A stretch of DNA of 64,000 nucleotides from Catellatospora sp. IY07-71. Its GTDB lineage: Bacteria > Actinomycetota > Actinomycetes > Mycobacteriales > Micromonosporaceae. Position numbers and translations under genes: made by a program. The stretch spans positions 2,843,501 through 2,907,500 of the forward strand of contig NZ_AP023360.1 in the NCBI RefSeq assembly GCF_018326265.1, read 5' to 3'. The notes below the pieces were generated by a model. It was not told the origin of the DNA. It saw nothing but the letters and a program-made list of their open reading frames with translations, and ran no database searches. Below are positions 9,039-16,720 of this stretch, piece after piece. The first letter of the stretch is position 1, and every line of letters starts with the position of its first letter.

Positions 9039-10688
9039 GTGGTTGACATCGGAGCCATCGCGCCGAGGGGGGTGCGCCCGGCGACGGACGCCTGGTGGCG
9101 TGACGCCGTCATCTACCAGGTCTACGTCCGCAGCTTCGCCGACGGCAACGGCGACGGGGTGGGCGACCTGGCCGGCGTGCGCGCGCACCTGCCGTACCTG
9201 CGGGACCTGGGCATCGACGCCATCTGGTTCAACCCGTTCTACGTGTCGCCGCAGGCCGACGGCGGCTACGACGTCAGCGACTACCGCAACATCGACCCCA
9301 TCTTCGGCGACCTGGCTGAGTGCGAGGAGATGATCCGGGAGGCGCACGCGCTGGGCATCCGCGTCATCGTCGACGTGGTCCCGAACCACTGCTCCGACCA
9401 GCACCCCTGGTTCCAGGCGGCGCTGGCGGCCGGGCCCGGCTCGCCCGAGCGCGACCTGTTCTGGTTCCGGCCGGGGCGGGGCGAGAACGGCGAGCTGCCC
9501 CCGACGGCCTGGACGTCGAACTTCGGCGGCGGCACCTGGACCCGGGTCGCCGACGGCGAGTGGTACCTGCACCTGTTCGACGGCGCGCAGCCCGACTGGA
9601 ACTGGGACCACCCGGCCGTCCGGGAGGAGCACGAGAACGTGCTGCGCTTCTGGTTCGACCGGGGCGCCGACGGCATCCGCATCGACTCGGCCGGCCTGCT
9701 GATCAAGGATCCGAACCTGCCCGAGGTGGGCACCACCGAGCGGCACCCGTTCGAGGACCTGGATGAGGTGCACGACGTGTACCGCGCCTGGCGGCGCATC
9801 GCGGAGGAGTACGGCGGCCGCGCGCTGATCGGCGAGGTGTGGATGCCCGACATCGAGCGCTTCACCAACTACCTGCGCCCCGACGAGATGCACACGGCGT
9901 TCAACATGAACTTCCTGTGCAGCGCCTGGGACGCCCCGAAGCTGCGCGAGGTCGTCGACGACACGCTCGGCTCGCACGCGCCCGTGAACGCGCCTGCGAC
10001 CTGGGTGCTGTCCAATCACGACGTCACCCGCCACGTCAGCCGGTACGGCCGCGAAGACACCTCGTTCTCGTTCAAGGGGCGCACCCACGACACCCCGGTG
10101 GACCTGGAGCTGGGCACCCGCCGCGCCCGCGCCGCGATCATGCTGGCGCTCGCGCTGCCCGGCTCGGCGTACCTCTACCAGGGCGAGGAGCTGGGCCTCT
10201 GGGAGGTCGAGGACATCCCGGCCGAGCTGAAGCAGGACCCGATGTGGCACCGCACCGCCGGGGCCGACCCGGGCCGCGACGGCTGCCGGGTGCCGCTGCC
10301 CTGGTCGGGCGCGGAGGCGCCGTTCGGCTTCAGCCCCGAGGGCGCCGCTGAGAAGCCGTGGCTGCCGCAGCCGGCGGCGTGGAAGGCGTACACCGCCGAG
10401 GCGCAGACCGGCGACCACGGCTCGATGCTGGAGCTGTACCGCCGCCTGCTGGGCCTGCGCCACAACGAGCCCGCGCTCGGCGACGGCCCGATGTCCTGGC
10501 TGGACAGCGACCCGCAGGTGCTGTCGTTCCGCCGCCCCGGCCCGGACGGCCTCGACGTGATCTGCGTGGTCAACCTCGCCGACTCGCCGGTGGAGCTGCC
10601 CGCGCACGCCGCGGTGCTGCTTGCCAGCGGCCCGCTGGACGGCACCCGCCTGCCCGCCGACACCGCGGTCTGGCTCCGCCCCGCCTGA
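9039..10688 (+). CDS. Cytosolic GH13 alpha-glucosidase
   Basis: The 549-residue enzyme begins WWRDAVIYQVYVRSFAD, the entry to the GH13 (beta/alpha)8 barrel. Conserved regions show the catalytic triad: nucleophile Asp216 in GADGIRIDSA, acid/base Glu266 in LIGEVWMP and Asp328 in VLSNHDVTRH. There is no signal peptide, so it should act on sugars after import, releasing glucose from non-reducing ends. It is the fourth gene of the importer operon. The GTG at 9039 is preceded by AAGAGGAAG. An alternative is an oligo-alpha-1,6-glucosidase; substrate linkage cannot be read with certainty. Confidence 0.93.
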   Translation: MVDIGAIAPRGVRPATDAWWRDAVIYQVYVRSFADGNGDGVGDLAGVRAHLPYLRDLGIDAIWFNPFYVSPQADGGYDVSDYRNIDPIFGDLAECEEMIREAHALGIRVIVDVVPNHCSDQHPWFQAALAAGPGSPERDLFWFRPGRGENGELPPTAWTSNFGGGTWTRVADGEWYLHLFDGAQPDWNWDHPAVREEHENVLRFWFDRGADGIRIDSAGLLIKDPNLPEVGTTERHPFEDLDEVHDVYRAWRRIAEEYGGRALIGEVWMPDIERFTNYLRPDEMHTAFNMNFLCSAWDAPKLREVVDDTLGSHAPVNAPATWVLSNHDVTRHVSRYGREDTSFSFKGRTHDTPVDLELGTRRARAAIMLALALPGSAYLYQGEELGLWEVEDIPAELKQDPMWHRTAGADPGRDGCRVPLPWSGAEAPFGFSPEGAAEKPWLPQPAAWKAYTAEAQTGDHGSMLELYRRLLGLRHNEPALGDGPMSWLDSDPQVLSFRRPGPDGLDVICVVNLADSPVELPAHAAVLLASGPLDGTRLPADTAVWLRPA

Positions 10689-10727
10689 CCGTGGACACCG
10701 CGGTTCGGCTCAGCCCCGCCTGACCGT
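10659..10727 (+). repeat. 35-base tandem duplication across the GH13 stop codon
   Basis: Bases 10659-10692 and 10694-10727 are two 34-base copies differing at four positions. The first copy encodes the last residues DTAVWLRPA and the stop; the second repeats them after the stop codon. It looks like a local duplication with no effect on the protein. Confidence 0.75.
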
Positions 10728-10864
10728 TCACCCCGATCCATCGCCCAGCGGGCCCGAAAGGAGCCCGAAGCTCAGCATCGCCAAGGCCGTGGCGGCGCGA
10801 CCCCACCCCGCGCCGCCTCAACCGCTCCGGTCCCCCCGTCCCACACCGGAAGGCAACACAGGCA

Positions 10865-13800
10865 ATGAACGAGCACAGCAGTCTCCGCATACCGACGAGA
10901 AACGCCCGGCGCACCGGGCTGGCCGCCGCTGCCGCCAGCTCGGTGCTGGCCGCCGCCGCGCTGGTGGCGGTCTCCGCGGCCGGCGCTCTGATCCCCGCGC
11001 CAGCCCAGGCCGCGTCGCTGTCCCCGCTGGCCGTGCCCGGCCGCGGCGCGACGGTGGCGTTCACCGAGTTCGAGGCCGAGGAGCAGCCGACCAACGGCAC
11101 GATCCTGGCGCACACCCGCTACTACGGCCAGCTCGCCTCGGAGGCCTCCGGCCGCCAGGCGGTCACCCTGGACGCGGTGGGGGAGTACGTCGAGTTCACC
11201 CTCACCAAGCCCGCCGACTCGATCAACTTCCGGTACAGCCTGCCGGACAACGCGGCGGGCACCGGCCGCGACGCCACCATCGACCTGCGGGTCAACGGCA
11301 ACTTCCTCAAGAGCGTGCCGGTGACCTCGAAGTACGGCTGGTTCTACGGCGGCTACCCGTTCAACAACAACCCGGGCGACACCAACCCGCACCACTTCTA
11401 CGACGAGCAGCGCAGCCTGCTCGGCAGCACGTACCCGATCGGCACGAAGATCCGGCTGCAGGTCAACTCGACGGCGCAGTCGCCGAGCTTCACCATCGAC
11501 CTGGCCGACTTCGAGGTCGTCGGCGGCCCGAAGAGCAAGCCCGCCAACGCGATCGACGTGGTGGCCGACTTCGGCGCCGACCCGAACGGCGGCACGGCCG
11601 ACAACACGGCGAAGTTCCAGGCCGCGGTGGACGCGGGCAAGGCGCAGGGCCGGGTCGTCTGGATCCCGGCGGGCACCTACACCGTCTGGGACCACATCGT
11701 GGTCGACGGAGTGACCCTGCAGGGCGCGGGCATGTGGCACAGCGTGCTGACCGGCCGCCACCCCACCAACCGCAACCGCGCGGTGGGCGTCTACGGCAAG
11801 TACGTGGCCGGCGGCGGCTACGGCGGCGAGATCCGGCCGCACGAGGCGGGCGGCCCGAGCCGCAACGTCACCCTCAAGGACTTCGCGATCATCGGCGACA
11901 TCCGCGAGCGGGTGGACAACGACCAGGTCAACGCCATGGGCGGGGCCATGACCAACTCGGTGGTCGACAGCGTGTGGATGCAGCACACGAAGGTCGGCGC
12001 CTGGATGGACGGCCCGATGGACAACTTCACCATTCGCAACAGCGTGATCCTGGACCAGACCGCCGACGGCGTGAACTTCCACACCGGCGTGACCAACTCG
12101 ACGGTTACCAACACGTTCGTCCGCAACACCGGCGACGACGGCCTGGCCATGTGGCCCGAGCGCATCCCGAACGTCAACAACACGTTCTCGTTCAACACGG
12201 TGGGCGTCACGATCCTGGCGAACAACATCGTGTCGTACGGCGGCCGGGACATCAAGATCACGGACAACGTGGTCGCGGACAGCATCACCAACGGCGGCGG
12301 CATCCACATCGGCAACCGCTACCCGGGCGTCAACTCTGGCCAGGGCACGGCCGTGGCGGGCACCTTCACCATCGCCCGCAACACGCTGATCCGCACCGGC
12401 AACTCCGACTACAACTGGAACTTCGGCGTCGGCGCGATCTGGTTCTCCGGCCTCAACGAGCCCATCAACGGCGCGACCATCAACATCACCGACACCGACA
12501 TCCTGGACAGCTCGTACGCGGCGCTGCACTGGATCGAGGGCGGCGCGACCGGGATCCACTTCAAGAACGTCCGGATCATCGGCGCGGGCACCTACGCGCT
12601 CCAGGTGCAGTCGCAGGGCCAGGCCACGTTCGAGAACGTGACCGCGTCCGGCATCGCGCAGAGCAACCCGATCCACAACTGCGTGGGCCCGTCGTTCCAG
12701 ATCACCCAGGTCGGCACCAACTCCGGCTGGTACGCCAACCCGCCCGCGTGCACCGGCATCTGGCCCACCCCCGTGTGGACCGGCGGCCCGACCACGCCGC
12801 CGAGCAACAGCCCGCCGCCGCCCAGCTCCCCGCCGCCGCCCTCGGCGCAGCTGAGCCTGAGCACCTCGAACCTGGTCTTCGGCACCCAGAACGTGGGCAC
12901 CACCAGCGCCGCGCAGACGGTCACGGTGAGCAACCCCGGCTCGGTCGCGGTCAGCCTGAGCGGCGTCGCCGTGAGCGGTGACTTCGCCCGCACCACCACC
13001 TGCGGCGCGACCCTCAACCCGGGCGCGAACTGCACGGTGTCGGTCACCTTCACCCCGACCGCCACCGGCACCCGCAACGGGCAGCTGTCCGTCGGCAGCA
13101 ACGCCCAGGGCAACCCGCACGTGGTGAACCTGACCGGCTCCGGCTTCAACCCCAACGGCAACCTCGCCGCGGGCCGCCCGGCCACCGCGACCAGCCAGAC
13201 GCAGTCGTACGCCCCCGGCAACGCGGTCGACGGCGACGTGAACACGTACTGGGAGAGCGCCAACAACAACTTCCCGCAGTCGATCACGGTGGACCTGGGC
13301 GCGAGCGTCAACGTCAACCAGGTCGTGCTGAAGCTGCCGCCGTCGTGGGGCACCCGTACGCAGACCCTGCAGGTCCTCGGCTCGGCGGACGGCTCGAACT
13401 TCAGCAGCCTCGCCGGTTCGGCCGGCTACACCTTCAACCCGGCCACCGGCAACAGCGCGACGATCAACTTCACCGCCGCGTCGCGCCGCTGGGTCCGGGT
13501 GACGGTCACCGGCAACACCGGCTGGCCCGCGGGCCAGTTCAGCGAGTTCGAGGTGTACGGCAACGGCACCCCGCCCCCGCAGACCCCGGCGATCGGCCTG
13601 TCCACCTCCAGCCTGGCGTTCGGCAACCAGACCGTGAACAGCACCAGCGGCGCGCAGACGGTGACGGTGACCAACACCGGCACGGCGTCGGCGACGCTGG
13701 GCGCGGTGTCCGTCAGCGGCGACTACGCCCGCACCACCACCTGCGGCTCCTCGCTGGCGGCGGGCGCGTCCTGCACCATCTCGGTGACGTTCACGCCGAC

Positions 13801-14314
13801 CGCCGCCGGGACCCGCTCCGGCACGGTCAGCTTCACCAGCAACGCGCCGGGCAGCCCGCACACGGTCAACCTGGCCGGCAACGGTGTCGTCGCGAACACC
13901 AACCTGGCGCTCAACCGCCCGGTGACCGAGAGCGGCCACGCCGACGTGTACGGCGCGGGCAACGCGGTCGACGGCAACGCCAACTCCTACTGGGAGTCGC
14001 TGAACAACGCCTGGCCGCAGACGATCACGGTGGACCTCGGCGCGACGACCTCGGTGTCGCGGATCGTGCTGAAGCTCCCGCCCGCGACCGCCTGGGCCAC
14101 CCGCACCCAGACCCTCTCGGTCCTGGGCAGCACGAACAACACCTCCTACAGCACGGTCAAGGCCTCGGCGGGTTACGTCTTCAACCCGTCCTCGGCCAAC
14201 ACCGTCACCATCACCTTCCCCGCGACCAGCCAGCGTTACCTGCGCCTGAGCTTCACCGGCAACACGGGCTGGCCCGCCGGCCAGCTCTCCGAGTACGAGG
14301 TCTACGCCTCGTAA
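10865..14314 (+). CDS. Secreted GH87-type alpha-1,3-glucanase (mutanase/mycodextranase) with two discoidin domains
   Basis: The 1149-residue protein has a signal peptide (cleavage near residue 49, PAPAQA), a CBM6/35-like beta-sandwich (about 65-215), a right-handed beta-helix (from about 230) and, after a Pro-rich linker near 642-662, two alternating pairs of an anchor-D/Ig-like module (about 663-760, 909-1010) and an F5/8C discoidin module (about 761-905, 1011-1149). The segment ADGVNFHTGVTNS ... NTGDDGLAMW matches GH87; candidate catalytic acids are Asp401, Asp424 and Asp425. It would cleave alpha-1,3-glucan (for instance of fungal walls) outside the cell and feed the importer. Family assignment is from memory of motifs; a different beta-helix hydrolase is possible. 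Confidence 0.8.
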   Translation: MNEHSSLRIPTRNARRTGLAAAAASSVLAAAALVAVSAAGALIPAPAQAASLSPLAVPGRGATVAFTEFEAEEQPTNGTILAHTRYYGQLASEASGRQAVTLDAVGEYVEFTLTKPADSINFRYSLPDNAAGTGRDATIDLRVNGNFLKSVPVTSKYGWFYGGYPFNNNPGDTNPHHFYDEQRSLLGSTYPIGTKIRLQVNSTAQSPSFTIDLADFEVVGGPKSKPANAIDVVADFGADPNGGTADNTAKFQAAVDAGKAQGRVVWIPAGTYTVWDHIVVDGVTLQGAGMWHSVLTGRHPTNRNRAVGVYGKYVAGGGYGGEIRPHEAGGPSRNVTLKDFAIIGDIRERVDNDQVNAMGGAMTNSVVDSVWMQHTKVGAWMDGPMDNFTIRNSVILDQTADGVNFHTGVTNSTVTNTFVRNTGDDGLAMWPERIPNVNNTFSFNTVGVTILANNIVSYGGRDIKITDNVVADSITNGGGIHIGNRYPGVNSGQGTAVAGTFTIARNTLIRTGNSDYNWNFGVGAIWFSGLNEPINGATINITDTDILDSSYAALHWIEGGATGIHFKNVRIIGAGTYALQVQSQGQATFENVTASGIAQSNPIHNCVGPSFQITQVGTNSGWYANPPACTGIWPTPVWTGGPTTPPSNSPPPPSSPPPPSAQLSLSTSNLVFGTQNVGTTSAAQTVTVSNPGSVAVSLSGVAVSGDFARTTTCGATLNPGANCTVSVTFTPTATGTRNGQLSVGSNAQGNPHVVNLTGSGFNPNGNLAAGRPATATSQTQSYAPGNAVDGDVNTYWESANNNFPQSITVDLGASVNVNQVVLKLPPSWGTRTQTLQVLGSADGSNFSSLAGSAGYTFNPATGNSATINFTAASRRWVRVTVTGNTGWPAGQFSEFEVYGNGTPPPQTPAIGLSTSSLAFGNQTVNSTSGAQTVTVTNTGTASATLGAVSVSGDYARTTTCGSSLAAGASCTISVTFTPTAAGTRSGTVSFTSNAPGSPHTVNLAGNGVVANTNLALNRPVTESGHADVYGAGNAVDGNANSYWESLNNAWPQTITVDLGATTSVSRIVLKLPPATAWATRTQTLSVLGSTNNTSYSTVKASAGYVFNPSSANTVTITFPATSQRYLRLSFTGNTGWPAGQLSEYEVYAS

Positions 14315-14322
14315 CCAGAACC

Positions 14323-14355
14323 CCGGTGGGGAGGGTGAGCGGCCCTCCCCACCGG
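14323..14355 (+). terminator. Terminator hairpin after the GH87 gene
   Basis: Arms of 13 bases (14323-14335, 14343-14355; CCGGTGGGGAGGG and complement) pair perfectly with a 7-base loop, starting 9 bases after the stop. There is no T run, which is usual for high-GC actinobacteria. It is followed directly by repeat C1. Confidence 0.7.
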
Positions 14356-14360
14356 CTTAG

Positions 14361-14416
14361 TGAAAGGAAGGGCACCTTCTTATCGTTCTACGTATAGGAA
14401 GGTGCCCTTCTTAACG
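14361..14416. repeat. Family C palindromic repeat, copy C1
   Basis: Arms GAAGGGCACCTTC (14367-14379) and GAAGGTGCCCTTC (14398-14410) are perfect complements around an 18-base loop. It is preceded by TGAAAG, as is copy C4 on the other strand. It lies behind the importer/glucanase operon and may add to termination. Confidence 0.85.
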
Positions 14417-14487
14417 TTTCAGCCCACGGCTTCCGGACCGTTGCGTGATCCGGTCCACCGGTTCGCCGGGCGTACGGCCCGACGACG

Positions 14488-14506
14488 GCCGGTTACAGTA
14501 ACCGGC
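14488..14506. promoter_or_regulatory. 19-base palindromic operator overlapping the second LacI promoter
   Basis: GCCGGTTACAGTAACCGGC is a perfect palindrome around one central base. Its right edge touches the GTG start codon at 14507, and the TACAGT inside it (14494-14499) sits 7 bases before the start, as a leaderless -10 box. A bound repressor would cover the promoter completely. Autoregulation by the LacI paralogue is inferred. Confidence 0.6.
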
Positions 14507-15502
14507 GTGACGCGCAGACTCGCCGAAGTGGCGAAGTACGTGGGGGTGAGCGAGGCGACGGTGAGCCGTGTGCTCAACGGCAAGCCCGGCATCTCGGAAT
14601 CGACTCGCACCGCCGTGCTGACCGCCCTGGACGTGCTCGGCTACGAGCGGCCCACCAAGCTGCGCGGGGAGCGGGCGCGCCTGGTCGGCCTCGTGCTGCC
14701 CGAGCTGCAGAACCCGATCTTCCCGGCGTTCGCCGAGATCGTGGCGGGGGCGCTGGCGCAGCGCGGCTTCACCCCGGTGCTGTGCACCCGCACCGAGGAG
14801 GGCGTGGCCGAGTCGGCGTACGTCGACATCATGATGGAGCAGCAGGTCTCCGGGGTGATCTTCGCGGGCGGCCTCTACGCGCAGGCCGACGCCGAGCACG
14901 AGCACTACCACCGCCTGCGCCAGCGCGGCCTGCCCGTGGTGCTGGTCAACGCGGCGATCGACGGGCTGGGCTTCCCGATCGTGGCGGCCGACGACACGGT
15001 CGCGGTGGACCAGGCGTACGGCCACCTGTCCTCGCTCGGCCACACGAAGATCGGCCTGCTGCTGGGCCCGGCCGACCACGTGCCCTCGGCCCGCAAGCTG
15101 GCCGCGTTCAAGCAGCGCACCGGGCAGGCCAAGCCGCCGGTGGCGCGCACCATCTACTCGATGGAGGCCGCGCAGGCCGCCGCGGTGCGGCTGATCAAGG
15201 ACGGGGTGACCGGCCTGATCTGCGCCTCCGACGTGTTCGCGCTCGGCGCGGTGCGCGCGGTACGCCGGATGGGGCTGCGCGTGCCGGAGGACATCTCGGT
15301 GGTCGGCTACGACGACTCGCTGTTCATGGCCTGCACCGACCCGCCGCTGACCACGGTGCGGCAGCCCATCGGCGCGATGGGCCAGGCCGCGGTGGCCATG
15401 CTGGTGTCCCAGGTCGACGGCGGCGAGGTCGCGCCGGACGAGTACCTGTTCGACCCCGAGCTGGTGGTCCGCGCCTCGACCGCGGTCGTCCGGGCCGCCT
15501 GA
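14507..15502 (+). CDS. LacI-family regulator, paralogue 2 of the alpha-glucan locus
   Basis: This 331-residue repressor is nearly identical in its N-terminal 100 residues to the regulator at 3783 (same helix-turn-helix RLAEVAKYVGVSEATVSRVL and the run VLGYERPTKLRGERARLV). The effector domain is more diverged, so the two may bind related sites but sense different sugars. It starts with GTG at 14507, with no leader, directly after a 19-base palindrome; the open frame runs further upstream but that part contains repeat C1. It closes the alpha-glucan locus on the right side and converges with the GNAT gene that follows. Confidence 0.9.
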   Translation: MTRRLAEVAKYVGVSEATVSRVLNGKPGISESTRTAVLTALDVLGYERPTKLRGERARLVGLVLPELQNPIFPAFAEIVAGALAQRGFTPVLCTRTEEGVAESAYVDIMMEQQVSGVIFAGGLYAQADAEHEHYHRLRQRGLPVVLVNAAIDGLGFPIVAADDTVAVDQAYGHLSSLGHTKIGLLLGPADHVPSARKLAAFKQRTGQAKPPVARTIYSMEAAQAAAVRLIKDGVTGLICASDVFALGAVRAVRRMGLRVPEDISVVGYDDSLFMACTDPPLTTVRQPIGAMGQAAVAMLVSQVDGGEVAPDEYLFDPELVVRASTAVVRAA

Positions 15503-15520
15503 GCCGGCGCGCCGCCCGGG

Positions 15521-15958
15521 TCAGCCGCGGCGCATGGGGATGTGCGGGATGCCGTCCTCCAGGAACTCCGGCCCGCTGGGCGCGAAGCCGTACTTGGCGT
15601 AGAACTTCGCCAGGTGCGCCTGCGCGTCCAGCACGACCGGGGCGTCGCCGACCACGGCGAGCGCCGCGGTGAGCAGCTGCCCGGCCAGGCCGTCGCCGCG
15701 CGCTTCGGGGGCGGTCACCACGCGGCCGATGCGGTACACCGTGCCCTCCGGAGTGTCATCGGTGAGCAGGCGGAGGTAGGCGACCGGTTTGCGGTCGACC
15801 TCGTACCACAGGTGCCGGGCGCCGGGCTCGGTGTCGCGTCCGTCCAGCTCGGGGTAGGGGCACTCCTGCTCGACGACGAAGACGTCCACGCGCAGCTTGA
15901 GCAGGGCGTACAGGGCAGCGGCGTCCAGGTCCTGGAAGCTCGCGGTACGGAAGATCAT
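15521..15958 (-). CDS. GNAT N-acetyltransferase, ElaA-like
   Basis: The 145-residue protein matches ElaA-type acetyltransferases: LYALLKLRVDVFVVEQECPYPELDGRD at the N-terminus and the acetyl-CoA loop RIGRVVTAPEARGDGLAGQLL. The substrate is unknown. I chose the ATG (complement of 15956-15958, MIFRTAS) because family members start at this point; an in-frame start 54 bases upstream exists. It is convergent with the LacI gene, with only 18 bases between the stops. Confidence 0.85.
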   Translation of the reverse strand: MIFRTASFQDLDAAALYALLKLRVDVFVVEQECPYPELDGRDTEPGARHLWYEVDRKPVAYLRLLTDDTPEGTVYRIGRVVTAPEARGDGLAGQLLTAALAVVGDAPVVLDAQAHLAKFYAKYGFAPSGPEFLEDGIPHIPMRRG

Positions 15959-16046
15959 GGTCGTTGCCGGGATCACCGTTGAATCGTATTCGGTGAAACG
16001 GCTCACCCTCACTTTCGGCCGGGACCCGTCGTGATTCAGTATTTAG

Positions 16047-16060
16047 ACCGACCAGTCAGT
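16047..16060. promoter_or_regulatory. Candidate TetR operator before the ABC/YhgE operon
   Basis: ACCGACCAGTCAGT is an imperfect 14-base dyad (AC-GAC--GTC-GT symmetric). Sites of the form GACCGACCAGTC are common targets of TetR-type repressors, and a TetR gene ends this same gene group at 18978. The link is inferred. Confidence 0.45.
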
Positions 16061-16084
16061 TCAAAAACTTTGCGGAGGGTACGC

Positions 16085-16720
16085 GTGGCGGCGGCACTGC
16101 TGGAGGCCGAGGGGCTCGGGCTGCGTACCCGCCAGGGATGGGTCTTCCGCGACCTGGACCTGCGCGTCGGCGCGGGGGAGCTGGTCGCGCTCACCGGACC
16201 CGCAGGTGGCGGCCGCACCAGCGCCCTGCTCGCGCTCGGCGGTCGCTTCCGGTTCACGCACGGCCGGGTCACCGGCCCGGGGCGCACGGCATTCGGCCTG
16301 GTCCCGGGCGTCAACGAACCCGAACCGGCGCTCACCGTCGCCGAGCACCTCGGGGAACGGCTTCGCCTGCTGGGCCGCGCCCGCCCCTGGCACCGCCTGC
16401 GCCGCCTCACCGCCGGTCCGCTGCTCGCCGACCTGCCCCCGGGCATCGCACCCGGCACCCTCGCCCGCGACCTCGCCCCGCTCGACCGGCACCGCCTGAT
16501 GATCAGGCTGGCCCTGCTGGAGGACCCCGACGTGCTGCTCCTCGACGACCTCGACGTCTCGCTCACCCCGGCCGAGACGCAGACCCTCCTCAGCGAACTC
16601 GACGCCACCGGCCGCGCCGCCGTCTTCACCTGCCGCGGCCCGGCGTTTGGAAGGGCACCTTCTACTACGGAATCCGATAACAAGGTGCCCTTCCTTTCTC
16701 TCGTGGGGGTGGGGCGGTGA
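16085..16720 (+). CDS. Degenerate ABC transporter ATP-binding protein with repeat-derived C-terminus
   Basis: The 211-residue protein has the ABC ATPase layout but altered motifs: Walker A is GPAGGGRTS (residues 38-46) with Arg44 in place of the essential Lys, the signature region reads LAPLDRHRL rather than LSGGQ, Walker B is DVLLLDDLDVS and the H-loop position reads TCRGP. From about residue 189 the sequence is encoded by palindromic repeat C2, giving the tail GRAPSTTESDNKVPF. The GTG start at 16085 keeps the TetR-type operator outside the gene; an ATG at 16031 is less likely. The stop overlaps the next start by 4 bases (GTGA). It pairs with the YhgE permease, but ATP hydrolysis is doubtful. 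Confidence 0.7.
   Translation: MAAALLEAEGLGLRTRQGWVFRDLDLRVGAGELVALTGPAGGGRTSALLALGGRFRFTHGRVTGPGRTAFGLVPGVNEPEPALTVAEHLGERLRLLGRARPWHRLRRLTAGPLLADLPPGIAPGTLARDLAPLDRHRLMIRLALLEDPDVLLLDDLDVSLTPAETQTLLSELDATGRAAVFTCRGPAFGRAPSTTESDNKVPFLSLVGVGR
16649..16694. repeat. Family C palindromic repeat, copy C2, inside a gene
   Basis: Arms GGAAGGGCACCTT (16649-16661) and AAGGTGCCCTTCC (16682-16694) are perfect complements. The copy lies inside the 3' end of the ABC ATPase gene and is translated in frame. Confidence 0.85.

Noticed and set aside
10772-13939. A long minus-strand open frame opposite the secreted glucanase
   Set aside because: Composition is His/Arg/Gly/Val-rich low complexity and it mirrors the coding strand; no homologous features are visible.
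14361-14416. Family C palindromes as simple intrinsic terminators
   Set aside because: They lack T runs, recur with conserved arm sequence and lie inside coding sequence in one case, so they are better described as dispersed repeats that may also affect termination.
16031-16084. An earlier ATG start for the degenerate ABC ATPase
   Set aside because: It would place the probable TetR operator inside the coding region and adds residues not matching ABC ATPase N-termini.
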